Source of the DNA: Bradyrhizobium sp. CER78
GTDB taxonomy: Bacteria; Pseudomonadota; Alphaproteobacteria; Rhizobiales; Xanthobacteraceae
Reading direction: 5' to 3'
NCBI RefSeq assembly: GCF_029846235.1
Contig: NZ_JARVWP010000001.1
Location: 248,001 to 312,000 of the forward strand
Length of the DNA stretch: 64,000 nucleotides
Notes under the pieces: generated by a model
Told to the model about the DNA's origin: nothing
Database searches by the model: none
The model's input: the letters and a program-made list of their open reading frames with translations, nothing else
Part shown: piece after piece, positions 25,119 through 34,264 of the stretch
Layout of the letters: each line of letters opens with the position of its first letter
How positions within the stretch are numbered: position 1 is the first letter of the stretch
Program-made: the position numbers and the translations under genes

Positions 25119-26867
25119 ATGCCGATGCTGAATACCGCTACGAAGTCCGAGGCACCGGGCACCGAGCAGGAACTGACCCAAGAGCTCACTGATGGCTTCC
25201 ACCTCGTCATCGATGCGCTCAAGCTCAACGGCATCGACACCGTCTATGGTGTGCCGGGTATCCCGATCACGGACCTGGGCCGCATGGCCCAGGCGGCGGG
25301 CATTCGCGTGCTCTCGTTCCGCCACGAGCAGAATGCCGGCTATGCGGCCTCGATCGCCGGCTTCCTGACCAAGCGTCCCGGCGTCTGCCTGACGGTGTCG
25401 GCGCCCGGCTTCCTCAACGGCCTCACCGCGCTGGCCCACGCCACCACCAACTGCTTCCCGATGATCCTGATCTCCGGCTCGTCCGAGCGCGAGATCGTCG
25501 ACCTGCAGCAGGGCGACTATGAGGAGATGGATCAGCTCGCGATCGCCAAGCCGCTGTGCAAGGCGGCGTTCCGCGTGCTGCACGCCCAGGACATCGGCAT
25601 CGGCCTTGCGCGCGCGATCCGCGCCGCGGTATCGGGCCGTCCAGGAGGCGTCTATCTCGACCTGCCGGCAAAGCTATTCGGCCAGGTGATGGACGCTGCG
25701 GCCGGCGAGAAGTCCCTGGTCAAGGTGATCGACGCGGCGCCCGAGCAGATCCCCTCCCCGTCTTCGGTGAAGCGCGCGCTCGACGTGTTGAAGAGCGCAA
25801 AGCGTCCGCTGATCATCCTCGGCAAGGGCGCGGCCTATGCGCAGGCCGACGAGGCAATCAAGAATTTCGTCGAGAAGAGCGGCGTGCCGTTCCTGCCGAT
25901 GAGCATGGCGAAGGGCCTCTTGCCCGACCTGCATCCGCAATGCGCGGGTGCAGCGCGCTCGACGGTGCTGAAGGAAGCCGACGTCGTGATGCTGATCGGC
26001 GCCCGCCTCAACTGGCTGCTGTCGCACGGCAAGGGCAAGACCTGGGGCGAAGGCCCGAAGAAGTTCATCCAGGTCGACATCGAGCCGAAGGAAATGGATT
26101 CCAACGTCGAGATCGTCGCCCCCGTGGTCGGCGATATCGGCTCCTGCGTCTCCGCGTTCCTCGACGCGATGGGCGCGAACTGGTCGGCCGCACCGAGCGA
26201 TTGGCTCGCAACTGTCGCAAAGAAGCGCGACGACAACGTCGCCAAGATGGCGCCGAAGCTGATGAGCAACGCTTCGCCGATGGATTATCACGGTGCGCTC
26301 GGCGCGCTGCGCGCGATCATCGCGGAACGCCCCGACACCATCTTCGTCAACGAAGGCGCCAACACGCTCGACCTCGCCCGCGGCGTGGTCGACATGCACA
26401 AGCCGCGCAAGCGGCTCGACGTCGGCACCTGGGGCGTGATGGGCATCGGCATGGGCTATTCGATCGCGGCTGCGGTCGAGACCGGCCTGCCCGTGCTCGC
26501 GGTCGAGGGCGACAGCGCGTTCGGTTTCTCGGGCATGGAGGTCGAGACCATCTGCCGCTACAAGCTGCCGATCTGCGTCGTGATCTTCAACAATGACGGC
26601 ATCTATCGCGGCACCGACGTCAACAGCGCCGGCGACGATCCGGCGACCACCGTGTTCGTCAAGGGCTCGCGCTACGACAAGATGATGGAAGCCTTCGGCG
26701 GCGTCGGCGTCAACGCCACCTCGCCGGACGAGCTGAAGCGCGCGGTCAATGCGGCGCTGGATAGCGGCAAGCCGACCCTGATCAACGCGGTGATCGATCC
26801 GGCGGCGGGCTCGGAGAGCGGCCGCATCGGCAACCTCAATCCGCAGAGCGTTTTGAAGAAGAAGTAA
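25119..26867 (+). CDS. oxc: Oxalyl-CoA decarboxylase
   Basis: A ThDP-dependent enzyme that converts oxalyl-CoA to formyl-CoA and CO2. At 582 residues it is slightly longer than the 564-568 of E. coli and Oxalobacter enzymes because of an N-terminal extension. Visible motifs are [12 protein letters not shown], the catalytic Glu in [13 protein letters not shown] (near residue 70), and the ThDP/Mg site running from [19 protein letters not shown] to [12 protein letters not shown] 25119 follows GGGAGACG; ATG 25125 is also possible. It lies 83 bases after gntR and 61 before frc, forming the core of the oxalate operon. Confidence 0.96.
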   Translation: MPMLNTATKSEAPGTEQELTQELTDGFHLVIDALKLNGIDTVYGVPGIPITDLGRMAQAAGIRVLSFRHEQNAGYAASIAGFLTKRPGVCLTVSAPGFLNGLTALAHATTNCFPMILISGSSEREIVDLQQGDYEEMDQLAIAKPLCKAAFRVLHAQDIGIGLARAIRAAVSGRPGGVYLDLPAKLFGQVMDAAAGEKSLVKVIDAAPEQIPSPSSVKRALDVLKSAKRPLIILGKGAAYAQADEAIKNFVEKSGVPFLPMSMAKGLLPDLHPQCAGAARSTVLKEADVVMLIGARLNWLLSHGKGKTWGEGPKKFIQVDIEPKEMDSNVEIVAPVVGDIGSCVSAFLDAMGANWSAAPSDWLATVAKKRDDNVAKMAPKLMSNASPMDYHGALGALRAIIAERPDTIFVNEGANTLDLARGVVDMHKPRKRLDVGTWGVMGIGMGYSIAAAVETGLPVLAVEGDSAFGFSGMEVETICRYKLPICVVIFNNDGIYRGTDVNSAGDDPATTVFVKGSRYDKMMEAFGGVGVNATSPDELKRAVNAALDSGKPTLINAVIDPAAGSESGRIGNLNPQSVLKKK

Positions 26868-26928
26868 CCCCTCAAACCCACATCACTCCCTGCGGGTGCA
26901 GGGGCAGACAGAGTACGGAGCAATAGAT

Positions 26929-28206
26929 ATGACCAAGGCGCTCAAGGGCGTTCGCATTCTCGATTTCACCCACGTCCAGTCGGGTCCGACCTGCACGCAA
27001 TTGCTGGCCTGGTTCGGCGCCGACGTGATCAAGGTCGAGCGTCCCGGCGTCGGCGACATCACACGTGGCCAGCTGCAGGACATCCCGAACGTGGACAGCC
27101 TGTATTTCACCATGCTGAACCACAACAAGCGCTCGATCACGCTCGACACCAAGAACCCGAAGGGCAAGGAAGTGTTGACCGCGCTGATCAAGCAGTGCGA
27201 CGTGCTGGTCGAGAATTTCGGCCCCGGCGTGCTCGATCGCATGGGCTTCCCCTGGGAGAAGATCCACGCCATCAACCCGAAGATGATCGTCGCCTCGATC
27301 AAGGGTTTCGGCCCGGGCCCGTATGAGGATTGCAAGGTCTACGAGAACGTCGCGCAGTGCACCGGCGGCGCCGCCTCGACCACCGGCTTCCGCGACGGCC
27401 TGCCGCTGGTCACCGGCGCGCAGATCGGCGACTCGGGCACCGGCCTCCACCTCGCGCTGGGCATCGTCACCGCGCTCTATCAGCGCACCCATTCGGGCCA
27501 GGGCCAGCGCGTCACCGCGGCGATGCAGGACGGCGTGCTCAACCTCGCCCGCGTCAAGCTGCGCGACCAGCAGCGCCTCGCCCACGGCCCGCTCAAGGAA
27601 TACAGCCAGTTCGGCGAAGGCATTCCGTTCGGCGATGCCGTGCCGCGCGCCGGCAACGATTCCGGCGGCGGCCAGCCCGGCCGCATCCTGAAGTGCAAGG
27701 GCTGGGAGACCGACCCGAACGCCTACATCTACTTCATCACCCAGGCCCCGGTCTGGGAGAAGATCTGCGACGTGATCGGCGAGCCGACCTGGAAGACCGA
27801 TCCGAACTACGCCAAGCCGCCGGCCCGCCTGCCGCGCCTCAACGAGATCTTCGCCCGCATCGAAAAGTGGACGATGACGAAGACAAAATTCGAGGCGATG
27901 GAGATCCTCAACAAGGACGACATCCCCTGCGGCCCGATCCTGTCGATGAAGGAGATCGCGGAAGACCAGTCGCTGCGCGCGACCGGCACCGTGGTCGAGG
28001 TCGATCACCCGACCCGCGGCAAGTACATCTCGGTCGGCAACCCGATCAAGCTGTCGGATTCGCCGAGCGATGTGCAGCGCTCGCCGCTGCTCGGCGAGCA
28101 CACCGACGAGATCCTGCGCGAGGTGCTCGGCTTCAGCGATCATCAGGTCGCCGAGATCCACGACTCCGGCGCGCTCGATCCGCCGCGCAAGCAGGCCGCC
28201 GAGTAA
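26929..28206 (+). CDS. frc: Formyl-CoA:oxalate CoA-transferase
   Basis: A class III CoA-transferase moving CoA from formyl-CoA to oxalate, thereby recharging the oxc substrate and releasing formate. The 425-residue protein has [20 protein letters not shown] at the N-terminus and the catalytic aspartate at residue 168 in [11 protein letters not shown], corresponding to Asp169 of the Oxalobacter enzyme. ATG 26929 follows GGAG by 9 bases. It lies directly downstream of oxc and ends in a strong terminator. Confidence 0.95.
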   Translation: MTKALKGVRILDFTHVQSGPTCTQLLAWFGADVIKVERPGVGDITRGQLQDIPNVDSLYFTMLNHNKRSITLDTKNPKGKEVLTALIKQCDVLVENFGPGVLDRMGFPWEKIHAINPKMIVASIKGFGPGPYEDCKVYENVAQCTGGAASTTGFRDGLPLVTGAQIGDSGTGLHLALGIVTALYQRTHSGQGQRVTAAMQDGVLNLARVKLRDQQRLAHGPLKEYSQFGEGIPFGDAVPRAGNDSGGGQPGRILKCKGWETDPNAYIYFITQAPVWEKICDVIGEPTWKTDPNYAKPPARLPRLNEIFARIEKWTMTKTKFEAMEILNKDDIPCGPILSMKEIAEDQSLRATGTVVEVDHPTRGKYISVGNPIKLSDSPSDVQRSPLLGEHTDEILREVLGFSDHQVAEIHDSGALDPPRKQAAE

Positions 28207-28232
28207 GCCGCACGCTCAAGCAACACGCCAAA

Positions 28233-28259
28233 TGGCCGCGGGCAACCGCGGCCATTTTT
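28233..28259 (+). terminator. Rho-independent terminator of the gntR-oxc-frc unit
   Basis: TGGCCGCG, loop GGCAAC, CGCGGCCA, then TTTTT; 26 bases after the frc stop. Confidence 0.85.
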
Positions 28260-28445
28260 GTTTGCATGAAGCACCGCGGCGCGCTCTGCACGGATTCAGC
28301 TACTGCCTTTTGATCGCTCAAGAGAATGAAATCTCTGCGATCGCACCACAAGCGATAGCGATCCTTCCCAAATCATGTCGAGAACAGCACCAACGCGCTG
28401 AGGAGCCCGGCGTAAGATGGCGGAACAAGAGGAAGGTGGGGCACC

Positions 28446-29429
28446 ATGACTGTTCGCTCGGGTCTGTTGGATGCGATCGGCAACACGCCATTGATCAGGC
28501 TCCGAGGGCCATCGGAAGCCACCGGCTGCGACATCTACGGCAAGGCGGAATTCCTCAATCCGGGCGGCTCGATCAAGGATCGGGCGGCCCTCGCGATCAT
28601 CAACGACGCCGAGCAGCGCGGCCTGCTCGAGCCGGGCGGCACCATCGTCGAAGGCACGGCCGGCAATGTCGGCATCGGCATTGCGCTCGTGGCCAATGCC
28701 CGCGGCTATCGTTCCGTGATCGTGATGCCCGACACGCAAAGTCAGGAGAAGCAGGACCTGCTGCGGCTCTACGGCGCCGATCTGCGCCTGATACCAGCGG
28801 TGCCCTATTCCGACCCGAGCCACTATGCGCGCTATTCCGCGCGCCTCGCCGCGGAGCTGGGAGCATTTTGGGCGAACCAGTTCGACAACGTCGCCAACAG
28901 TGAAGGCCACTATCGCACGACCGGCCGCGAGATCTGGCAGCAGACGGACGGCAAGATCGACGGCTTCACCTGTGCCGTCGGCAGCGGCGGCACCCTGGGC
29001 GGCGTGGCACGCGCCCTCAAGGAACGCAATCCGAACGTGAAGATTGCGCTCAGCGATCCGATGGGCGCCGCGCTCTACAACTGGTTCACCACGGGCAAGC
29101 TGACGACAGAAGGCGACTCGATCACGGAGGGCATCGGCCAGGTCCGCGTGACGAAGAACCTCGAAGGCGCGCCGATCGACATGGCCTACCAGATCACGGA
29201 TGAGGAGGCGCTACCGGTCCTGTTCGACCTGATCGAACATGAGGGGTTGGTGCTGGGCGGCTCGAGCGCGATCAACATCGTCGGGGCAATGCGCCTTGCG
29301 CGCGACCTCGGCCCCGGCAAGACCATCGTCACCATCCTCGCCGACGGCGGCCAGCGCTACCAGTCTAAGCTGTTCAATCCGGATTTCCTGCGCAAGAAAA
29401 ATCTGCCGCTGCCGCGCTGGATGAGTTGA
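28446..29429 (+). CDS. Cysteine synthase-like PLP-dependent enzyme
   Basis: A 327-residue fold type II PLP enzyme. It has the PLP-lysine motif LNPGGSIKDRAAL (near residues 40-48), the substrate loop EGTAGNVGIGI in place of the usual TSGNTGIGL, and the phosphate loop GSGGTLGGVARAL. The family makes cysteine from O-acetylserine and sulfide. The altered loop (Ala and Val for Ser and Thr) may mean different specificity, although EGTAGNTG variants are known in alphaproteobacteria. ATG 28446 follows GAGGAAGGTGGGGC. It is a single gene, separated from frc by a terminator. Confidence 0.87.
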   Translation: MTVRSGLLDAIGNTPLIRLRGPSEATGCDIYGKAEFLNPGGSIKDRAALAIINDAEQRGLLEPGGTIVEGTAGNVGIGIALVANARGYRSVIVMPDTQSQEKQDLLRLYGADLRLIPAVPYSDPSHYARYSARLAAELGAFWANQFDNVANSEGHYRTTGREIWQQTDGKIDGFTCAVGSGGTLGGVARALKERNPNVKIALSDPMGAALYNWFTTGKLTTEGDSITEGIGQVRVTKNLEGAPIDMAYQITDEEALPVLFDLIEHEGLVLGGSSAINIVGAMRLARDLGPGKTIVTILADGGQRYQSKLFNPDFLRKKNLPLPRWMS

Positions 29430-29531
29430 GCCGGGCGCTCCTGGTCAAGAGCGGTTCGTCGCTGCTTGGCGAGCGCGCCGACGCTGCAACAAGCAACGCC
29501 GACGACGTCTCTCCTTCGCGCTTTCGCCCTC

Positions 29532-30095
29532 TCAGGAAGTTCTGATCGGAATGGCGGAGACGTGGAACACCTCGAGGTTGCCGGGCGTCCATTGCGGCAG
29601 GGATCCCGGGGCATAGTACTGGCAGTTGACGATGCCGCTTCCATTGCCCTGCCGCGACGTGACTCGGGCGGCATTCATCCGCAGATAGGCATTCGGATAG
29701 TTAAAGGATCGGATCGCAACGACGGGACTGTTGGGGATCGAGACGAACCGGAACACCTCATCGTTTCCAGGCACAGCTTGCGGCTGCGCGCCTTGGGGAT
29801 AGTACTGACAGTTGACCGTTCCGCTTCCGTCGACGTTGAATTCAGTGACGCTCGAGCCGTCCATGCGCAGATACGCATTCGCGGAAACGATCGATCGGAG
29901 CGCGAAAGCCGTGTCGGAGACTGGAACGAAGAAGACCTCGTCATTGCCGGTCGCGGTGATCGGCTCGCTTCCCGGGCCGTAGAACTGACCATTGACGGTG
30001 CCGCTGCCGGCGCCGTTAGGGCTGGTCACCGCGGAGGTGTCCATGCGCAGGAATGCGAAGAAGTTGCTCGCGGAACGAATCCAGATGTCTGTCAT
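29532..30095 (-). CDS. Three-repeat beta-trefoil-like (fascin/lectin-like) protein
   Basis: A 187-residue protein built of three near-equal repeats of about 60 residues. (F/Y)LRM recurs at residues 15, 75 and 137, GSG(T/I)VN at 30, 90 and 152, and EVF at 53, 113 and 175. Three-fold symmetry with this strand pattern suggests a beta-trefoil such as a fascin-like or ricin-like binding domain. No signal peptide or catalytic motif is visible. The start at 30095 follows GGAGAACAGCGTG; upstream in-frame codons look non-coding. It has no operon partner. The fold is inferred; the ligand is unknown. Confidence 0.7.
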   Translation of the reverse strand: MTDIWIRSASNFFAFLRMDTSAVTSPNGAGSGTVNGQFYGPGSEPITATGNDEVFFVPVSDTAFALRSIVSANAYLRMDGSSVTEFNVDGSGTVNCQYYPQGAQPQAVPGNDEVFRFVSIPNSPVVAIRSFNYPNAYLRMNAARVTSRQGNGSGIVNCQYYAPGSLPQWTPGNLEVFHVSAIPIRTS

Positions 30096-30601
30096 CACGC
30101 TGTTCTCCTCGGAGAGAGTTTCTCCAGTTGGAAACTGGCGGGCCGCGAAGCTGTCGTGGCGCCAGCTGATATCGCAAGAGTTCGCCAGGCGATCCCGCTT
30201 GCTCTGGACCGTAATGCACGCCAAGGATGTATTGCCGTGATCCACGTCACAACGACGTGCGGAAGCAATCTTGCTTATTGCTTCCACCCCGCAGGATCAC
30301 AATCGGCGTCCGCACACGCCCAAGCGAAAGGCGGATCGAGCCGACGCCGCCGGCATTGACCGGATTTCGCAGAGAGCCGCCAATGTCATTGCCGAGGTCG
30401 ATCGGACTCATGCCGCCGGGCGACGGCAGCCGCTTCGTCGCCGCTCGATGCGCCGGCAACACGGTCTGGGCGCCATGGATTGCGTGTCAGCCCACGAAGC
30501 AAATGAGACGAAATGAAAACACGCGTGGAGTTATTGCTTTTGGCTGCGGCCGTTATCGCGCCGGTATGACGGCGGTACTTCGCGATCAATCTCGCGTCCG
30601 G
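30096..30601. other. Gene-free stretch between trefoil and Xre genes
   Basis: About 500 bases with no ORF that has both a ribosome-binding site and coding-like composition. No clear terminator, repeat or operator was seen. It contains the promoter region of the trefoil gene and the 3' flank of the Xre gene. Confidence 0.5.
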
Positions 30602-30850
30602 TCAACCGCCCTCGCCGCTCTCGGCATCGCCACCCTCATCGCCCGGCACATACTCCAATATGTCCCCCGGCCGGCAGTCCAGCTCGCGGCAGATCGCCGA
30701 CAGCGTCGAGAAGCGCATCGCCTTGGCCTTGCCGGTCTTCAGGATCGACAGGTTCTGAATCGAAATACCGATCGCGTCCGCGAGGTCTCCGAGGCGGCGC
30801 TTACGCTTTGCGAGCATGACATCGAGGTTCACCACGATGGGCACCGGCAT
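30602..30850 (-). CDS. Xre/Cro-CI-type transcriptional regulator (82 aa)
   Basis: A compact single-domain helix-turn-helix protein (MPVPIVVNLDVMLAKRKR at the start; recognition region LADAIGISIQNLSILKTGKA) with an acidic Gly-rich tail. ATG 30850 is preferred; GTG 30853 is immediately upstream. It begins four bases after the stop of the DUF2975 membrane protein gene. The pair matches the widespread DUF2975-plus-Xre (YoaS/YozG-like) module, in which the small regulator probably controls its own operon. Confidence 0.88.
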   Translation of the reverse strand: MPVPIVVNLDVMLAKRKRRLGDLADAIGISIQNLSILKTGKAKAMRFSTLSAICRELDCRPGDILEYVPGDEGGDAESGEGG

Positions 30851-30854
30851 CACC

Positions 30855-31412
30855 TCAGATCGTCAGCTCGTTTTCGGACTGCAACAGGATAGCGTGCTCG
30901 ATCACGAACTTCAGCGCCATCAGGAAGACACCGCCGGCGACGGTGCTGACATCGACGCCGTAGCTCGGCAGGAAAAATTTGACGTCGCCGAGTTGATACA
31001 GGGCGTAGCTCACCGCAACAGTCGTGATCGTATCCACAAACGGCCAGACCACCAGGAAGATCCCCATCCACCAGACACCTTGCAGCGTTTCGGACACGAA
31101 GATCCGCCCGTTGGCGAATCGATTGACCATGCGATGAAGGATGCCGATCAACACGGCGTAAAACGATACCCCAAGCGCGAACAGCGACCAGAACAGCACC
31201 TGGCCCTTAGCCGACATGGTGAGCGGGTTGGCAACGATGGCGGCGCATTTGGCCTGCTCGCCGGTGAGGCTTTCGGCGATCGTGGCCGAGGCCGTGGTGG
31301 TGCGGTAGTAGGCGAGCCACAGCACCACCGGTAGCGCGGCCCAGATCACCCAGAACGCCCGATCGAGCCTTCGAAACCAAAGCTGGCGCTGCTCGCGAAC
31401 CGATTTCCCCAT
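30855..31412 (-). CDS. DUF2975 membrane protein
   Basis: A 185-residue inner-membrane protein with four predicted membrane segments: near residues 20-38, 70-93, 112-135 and 155-172. The layout is typical of DUF2975. ATG 31412 (MGKSVREQ) is preferred to GTG 31421. It is translationally coupled to the Xre gene behind it. Family function is unknown; the regulator pairing suggests a sensor or membrane-stress role, which is inference. Confidence 0.85.
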   Translation of the reverse strand: MGKSVREQRQLWFRRLDRAFWVIWAALPVVLWLAYYRTTTASATIAESLTGEQAKCAAIVANPLTMSAKGQVLFWSLFALGVSFYAVLIGILHRMVNRFANGRIFVSETLQGVWWMGIFLVVWPFVDTITTVAVSYALYQLGDVKFFLPSYGVDVSTVAGGVFLMALKFVIEHAILLQSENELTI

Positions 31413-31508
31413 CGCACCCACCCGAAAAAATTTTTGCCAAACAGGCCATTACGGTTGGGATGCATCATGCCTTGGTAATGTTGTTGACTCAACCTAAAAC
31501 GTGATTTA

Positions 31509-31536
31509 TTTCATGTTTATCATGAAATTTTTCATG
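31509..31536. promoter_or_regulatory. Triple TTTCATG half-site cluster upstream of DUF2147 gene
   Basis: TTTCATG (31509-31515), 5 bases, CATGAAA (31521-31527) form an inverted repeat. A third TTTCATG (31530-31536) follows 21 bases after the first, two helical turns. The cluster sits in an AT-rich gap between the divergent DUF2975 and DUF2147 genes and ends just before the ribosome-binding site AGGAAGG. It is probably a regulator-binding region; the regulator is not known, and the Xre protein is one candidate. Confidence 0.45.
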
Positions 31537-31546
31537 AGGAAGGTGG

Positions 31547-32053
31547 ATGATGACTTTACCCGCAGATAGTGACGGCCGGCTCAAGGCCTTAAAGCAGCTG
31601 CTCCACGCTCACCTTACCCGCCGCTTGATCGTGGCGGCGTTCCACATCCCGCTCCTCAGCGGTACCGCCGACGCCGCCAAAGCCACCGACAAGGCCAATG
31701 ATCCGGCCGGCGTCTGGCTGACCCAGTCCGGCGACGCCAGGATCAAGGTCCACCGCTGCGGCGCCGCGCTGTGCGGCCGTGTCGTCTGGCTGAGGGAGCC
31801 GACCGACAAGTCGACCGGCAAGCCGCAGCTCGACGACAAGAATGCCGATCCCGCGCAGCGCACCCGGCCTGTGATGGGCATGTCGCTGTTCATCAACATG
31901 CAGCCCGCAGGCCCGAACAAATGGGCGGGCCGGATCTACAACGCCGATGACGGCAAGACCTATGAGAGCTCGGTGACGCTGGTGTCGTCGGGCACGCTGA
32001 ACGTACGCGGCTGCATGGGAACGCTGTGCGCGGGCGAAGACTGGACGCGGTGA
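31547..32053 (+). CDS. DUF2147 domain-containing protein
   Basis: A 168-residue exported protein. A polar N-terminus precedes a hydrophobic stretch (LIVAAFHIPLLSGTADA), an unusually late signal segment. The DUF2147 beta-barrel core follows: DPAGVWLTQSGDARIKV, RPVMGMSLFINM, GRIYNADDGKTY and the C-terminal cysteine pair region RGCMGTLCAGEDWTR. ATG 31547 follows AGGAAGG; ATG 31550 is adjacent. The function of DUF2147 is unknown. It is a single gene with a terminator. Confidence 0.85.
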   Translation: MMTLPADSDGRLKALKQLLHAHLTRRLIVAAFHIPLLSGTADAAKATDKANDPAGVWLTQSGDARIKVHRCGAALCGRVVWLREPTDKSTGKPQLDDKNADPAQRTRPVMGMSLFINMQPAGPNKWAGRIYNADDGKTYESSVTLVSSGTLNVRGCMGTLCAGEDWTR

Positions 32054-32109
32054 AGGGATCTGGCCCCGACCCTTCAACCGGCCAAGAAGAAAAGCAAACC
32101 CAGTCACTC

Positions 32110-32138
32110 AAGGCCGCCCACCGGGGCGGCCTTTCTTT
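32110..32138 (+). terminator. Rho-independent terminator of DUF2147 gene
   Basis: AAGGCCGCC, loop CACCGG, GGCGGCCTT, then TCTTT, about 57 bases after the stop codon. Confidence 0.85.
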
Positions 32139-32360
32139 ATGACGGCCGCACCGCGCGGGCGCGATGGCCGCAGTTTCGCTTGGCCGGAAGCGGCTGCGCA
32201 CCCCGGCTCGACGAGCCGCGGCCGAACATCCGGCCGCCGGGAACGCCTGATCCAAGGCTCTGGTTTCGCGCCACTTTCCCTCGGATCTGGGATGCCAGGT
32301 GGGCAATTATGTTGCAATGCACAGTGGCGAATGCTGCTATGCAAACAAGTCCGTTGTATC

Positions 32361-32377
32361 TGGTATCTGGTATACAT
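32361..32377 (+). promoter_or_regulatory. Degenerate 17-bp operator upstream of small ORF
   Basis: TGGTAT, CTGGT, ATACAT: the left half matches the repeat found at the oxalate promoters and the right half matches four of six. A TTGTAT -35-like element ends one base upstream and the start codon of the 47-residue ORF is 57 bases downstream. It is the weakest member of the set. Confidence 0.45.
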
Positions 32378-32433
32378 AGTTTGGCTGCAGATGATGCCGG
32401 CCCATTGCTGGCCTCCAGTGAAAGGGGACACCA

Positions 32434-32577
32434 ATGTCCAAGACGACTGCAACTGCCATCGCGCTCGCGCCCTCCTCCACCCTGCTCGGCCGCCTGCTGG
32501 CCTCGATCGACCGCCTGCTGATGAAGAGCGCGGAGATCTCCAACCGCAACGGCGATCTGCCGCGCTTCGGGCTCTGA
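32434..32577 (+). CDS. Small basic protein (47 aa), DUF1127-like in character
   Basis: A 47-codon gene with AAAGGGGA at a good distance before ATG 32434 and a perfect terminator 78 bases after the stop. The product (MSKTTATAIALAPSSTLLGR at the start, ending in GDLPRFGL) has a predicted amphipathic helix LLGRLLASIDRLLMKSA. It looks like the short proteins of about 45 residues common in Bradyrhizobium. A clear ribosome-binding site, promoter-like element and terminator together support a real gene. Function is unknown; the operator-like repeat upstream suggests coregulation with the oxalate genes. Confidence 0.7.
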   Translation: MSKTTATAIALAPSSTLLGRLLASIDRLLMKSAEISNRNGDLPRFGL

Positions 32578-32654
32578 GGCACGGCAATTTCCCGGCGCTC
32601 TTCGCCGCGCGTGTCTCGCTGCAAGATACGACCTGACATTGAACCTTCGACCAA

Positions 32655-32682
32655 TGGCCCCGATTTCCGGGGCCATTTTTTT
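32655..32682 (+). terminator. Rho-independent terminator of the 47-aa gene
   Basis: TGGCCCCG, loop ATTTC, CGGGGCCA, then seven T. Confidence 0.9.
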
Positions 32683-32760
32683 GCGCGCTGAACTAGTGTT
32701 CGCGCGCACCTGAGTCTTCTGCGGCATATGCGCACGCTGCCTCTGCGACAGCTTGAACCT

Positions 32761-32777
32761 TGGCATATCGGATACCA
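32761..32777 (+). promoter_or_regulatory. 17-bp operator upstream of first MFS gene (TGGCAT-N5-ATACCA)
   Basis: TGGCAT, ATCGG, ATACCA, two bases behind a TTGAAC -35-like element (32753-32758) and overlapping a CAAGAT -10-like element. The start of the MFS gene is 55 bases downstream. Confidence 0.68.
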
Positions 32778-32831
32778 AGATGATCGCGCCGCGCCACAAG
32801 CAGAATGACAAAGCGCGCACTGGGAGGATGA

Positions 32832-34127
32832 ATGTCGGACATGGTTCAGGCAACTGCGGCCCCCGCGGCCGCGCGTGTCAGCGACACCTATCGCTGGACG
32901 CAACTTGCGATCGGCGTCGCCGCAATGGTGATGATCGCAAACTATCAATACGGGTGGACGTTCTTCGTGCCCGACATCCAGAAGAAGTTTGGATGGGATC
33001 GCGCATCGATCCAGTGGGCCTTTACGCTGTTCGTGCTGTTCGAGACCTGGCTGGTGCCGGTCGAAGGCTGGTTCGTCGATAAATACGGTCCGCGCCTCGT
33101 CGTGCTGATCGGCGGCATCCTCTGCGCGATCGGCTGGGCGATCAACGCGCAGGCGACCTCGCTGAACGGCTACTATCTCGGCATGATCATTGCCGGCATC
33201 GGCGCCGGCGGCGTCTACGGCACCTGCGTCGGCAACGCGCTGAAATGGTTTCCCGACAAGCGCGGGCTTGCGGCGGGCATCACCGCAGCGGGCTTCGGCG
33301 CGGGCTCCGCGCTCACGGTCGCGCCGATCCAGGCGATGATCAAGGACTCCGGCTTCCAGACCACCTTCCTCTATTTCGGTCTCGGCCAGGGCATCATCAT
33401 CGTGCTGCTCGCCTTCTTCCTGCTCGCGCCGAAGGCCGGACAGGTCCCGGCCGTCGTGCAGAACGCCAACATCATCCAGACCCGGCGCAACTATCAGCCG
33501 ACCGAAGTGCTGCGGCAGCCGATCTTCTGGCTGATGTACTTCATGTTCGTGATCGTCGGCGCCGGCGGGTTGATGGTGACGGCGAACTTGAAGCCGATCG
33601 CCGTCGACTGGAAGGTCGACAGCGTGCCGGTGACGCTGATGGCGGTGACGATGACGGCCGTGACCTTCGCGGCCACAATCGACCGCGTCCTCAACGGTCT
33701 GACGCGTCCGTTCTTCGGCTGGATCTCCGACATGATCGGCCGCGAGAACACGATGTTCATCGCCTTCGGCATGGAAGGCTTCGGCATCTGGATGCTTTAT
33801 CTCTGGGGCCACGATCCGGTGTGGTTCGTGCTGCTCTCGGGCTTCGTGTTCTTTGCCTGGGGAGAGATCTACTCGCTGTTCCCCTCGACCTGCACCGACA
33901 CGTTCGGCGCCAAATTCGCGACGACGAATGCGGGCCTGCTGTACACCGCGAAAGGCACCGCCGCGCTGCTGGTGCCGATCGCCAACTACATGCAGCAATC
34001 GTCAGGCAATTGGGACAACGTGTTCATCATCGCAGCCGGCGCCAACATCCTGGCCTCGCTGCTCGCGATATCCGTGCTCAAGCCATGGCGGAAAATCGTG
34101 GTCGAGAAATCGACGGCGATGGCTTAG
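32832..34127 (+). CDS. MFS transporter, OxlT-like oxalate/formate antiporter family
   Basis: A 431-residue, 12-span inner-membrane carrier. Segments typical of the OxlT group are WTFFVPDIQKKFGWDRASIQ in the first loop, GTCVGNALKWFPDKRGLAAG, NGLTRPFFGWISDMIGR (with the Arg matching the functional TM8 Arg of OxlT) and LLYTAKGTAALLVP (with the Lys matching the essential TM11 Lys). The start at 32832 follows GGGAGGATGA. It carries the 17-bp operator shared with the oxalate genes and a terminator behind it. Oxalate or a related dicarboxylate/formate exchange is likely. Confidence 0.88.
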   Translation: MSDMVQATAAPAAARVSDTYRWTQLAIGVAAMVMIANYQYGWTFFVPDIQKKFGWDRASIQWAFTLFVLFETWLVPVEGWFVDKYGPRLVVLIGGILCAIGWAINAQATSLNGYYLGMIIAGIGAGGVYGTCVGNALKWFPDKRGLAAGITAAGFGAGSALTVAPIQAMIKDSGFQTTFLYFGLGQGIIIVLLAFFLLAPKAGQVPAVVQNANIIQTRRNYQPTEVLRQPIFWLMYFMFVIVGAGGLMVTANLKPIAVDWKVDSVPVTLMAVTMTAVTFAATIDRVLNGLTRPFFGWISDMIGRENTMFIAFGMEGFGIWMLYLWGHDPVWFVLLSGFVFFAWGEIYSLFPSTCTDTFGAKFATTNAGLLYTAKGTAALLVPIANYMQQSSGNWDNVFIIAAGANILASLLAISVLKPWRKIVVEKSTAMA

Positions 34128-34154
34128 GCAACGCGCCACTTCTGCCGACGAAAA

Positions 34155-34179
34155 CGCCCGGCCACCGCCGGGCGTTTTT
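34155..34179 (+). terminator. Rho-independent terminator of first MFS gene
   Basis: CGCCCGGC, loop CACC, GCCGGGCG, then TTTTT. Confidence 0.9.
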
Positions 34180-34264
34180 CATTTTGCGGCACCGATCGCG
34201 AGTCCAAATCAGCCCAAAGTATGCCAGTTTTGCTGCGACGCAGCAGAAAGATGGGCTTGCTTTC

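Larger units (their letters stand above)
32054..32433. other. Gap holding DUF2147 terminator and upstream region of small ORF
   Basis: About 380 bases. The left part contains a terminator (32110-32138), the right end an operator-like repeat (32361-32377) and the ribosome-binding site of the 47-codon ORF. No coding sequence is supported between them. Confidence 0.6.

Noticed and set aside
29532..30287. Longer start for the trefoil-like protein
   Set aside because: The first 64 codons look non-coding and disrupt the three-repeat plan; GGAGAAC precedes ATG 30095.
30227..30892. Plus-strand frame of 221 codons across the gap and the Xre gene
   Set aside because: It overlaps the well-supported Xre gene in antisense, has no ribosome-binding site and resembles no family.
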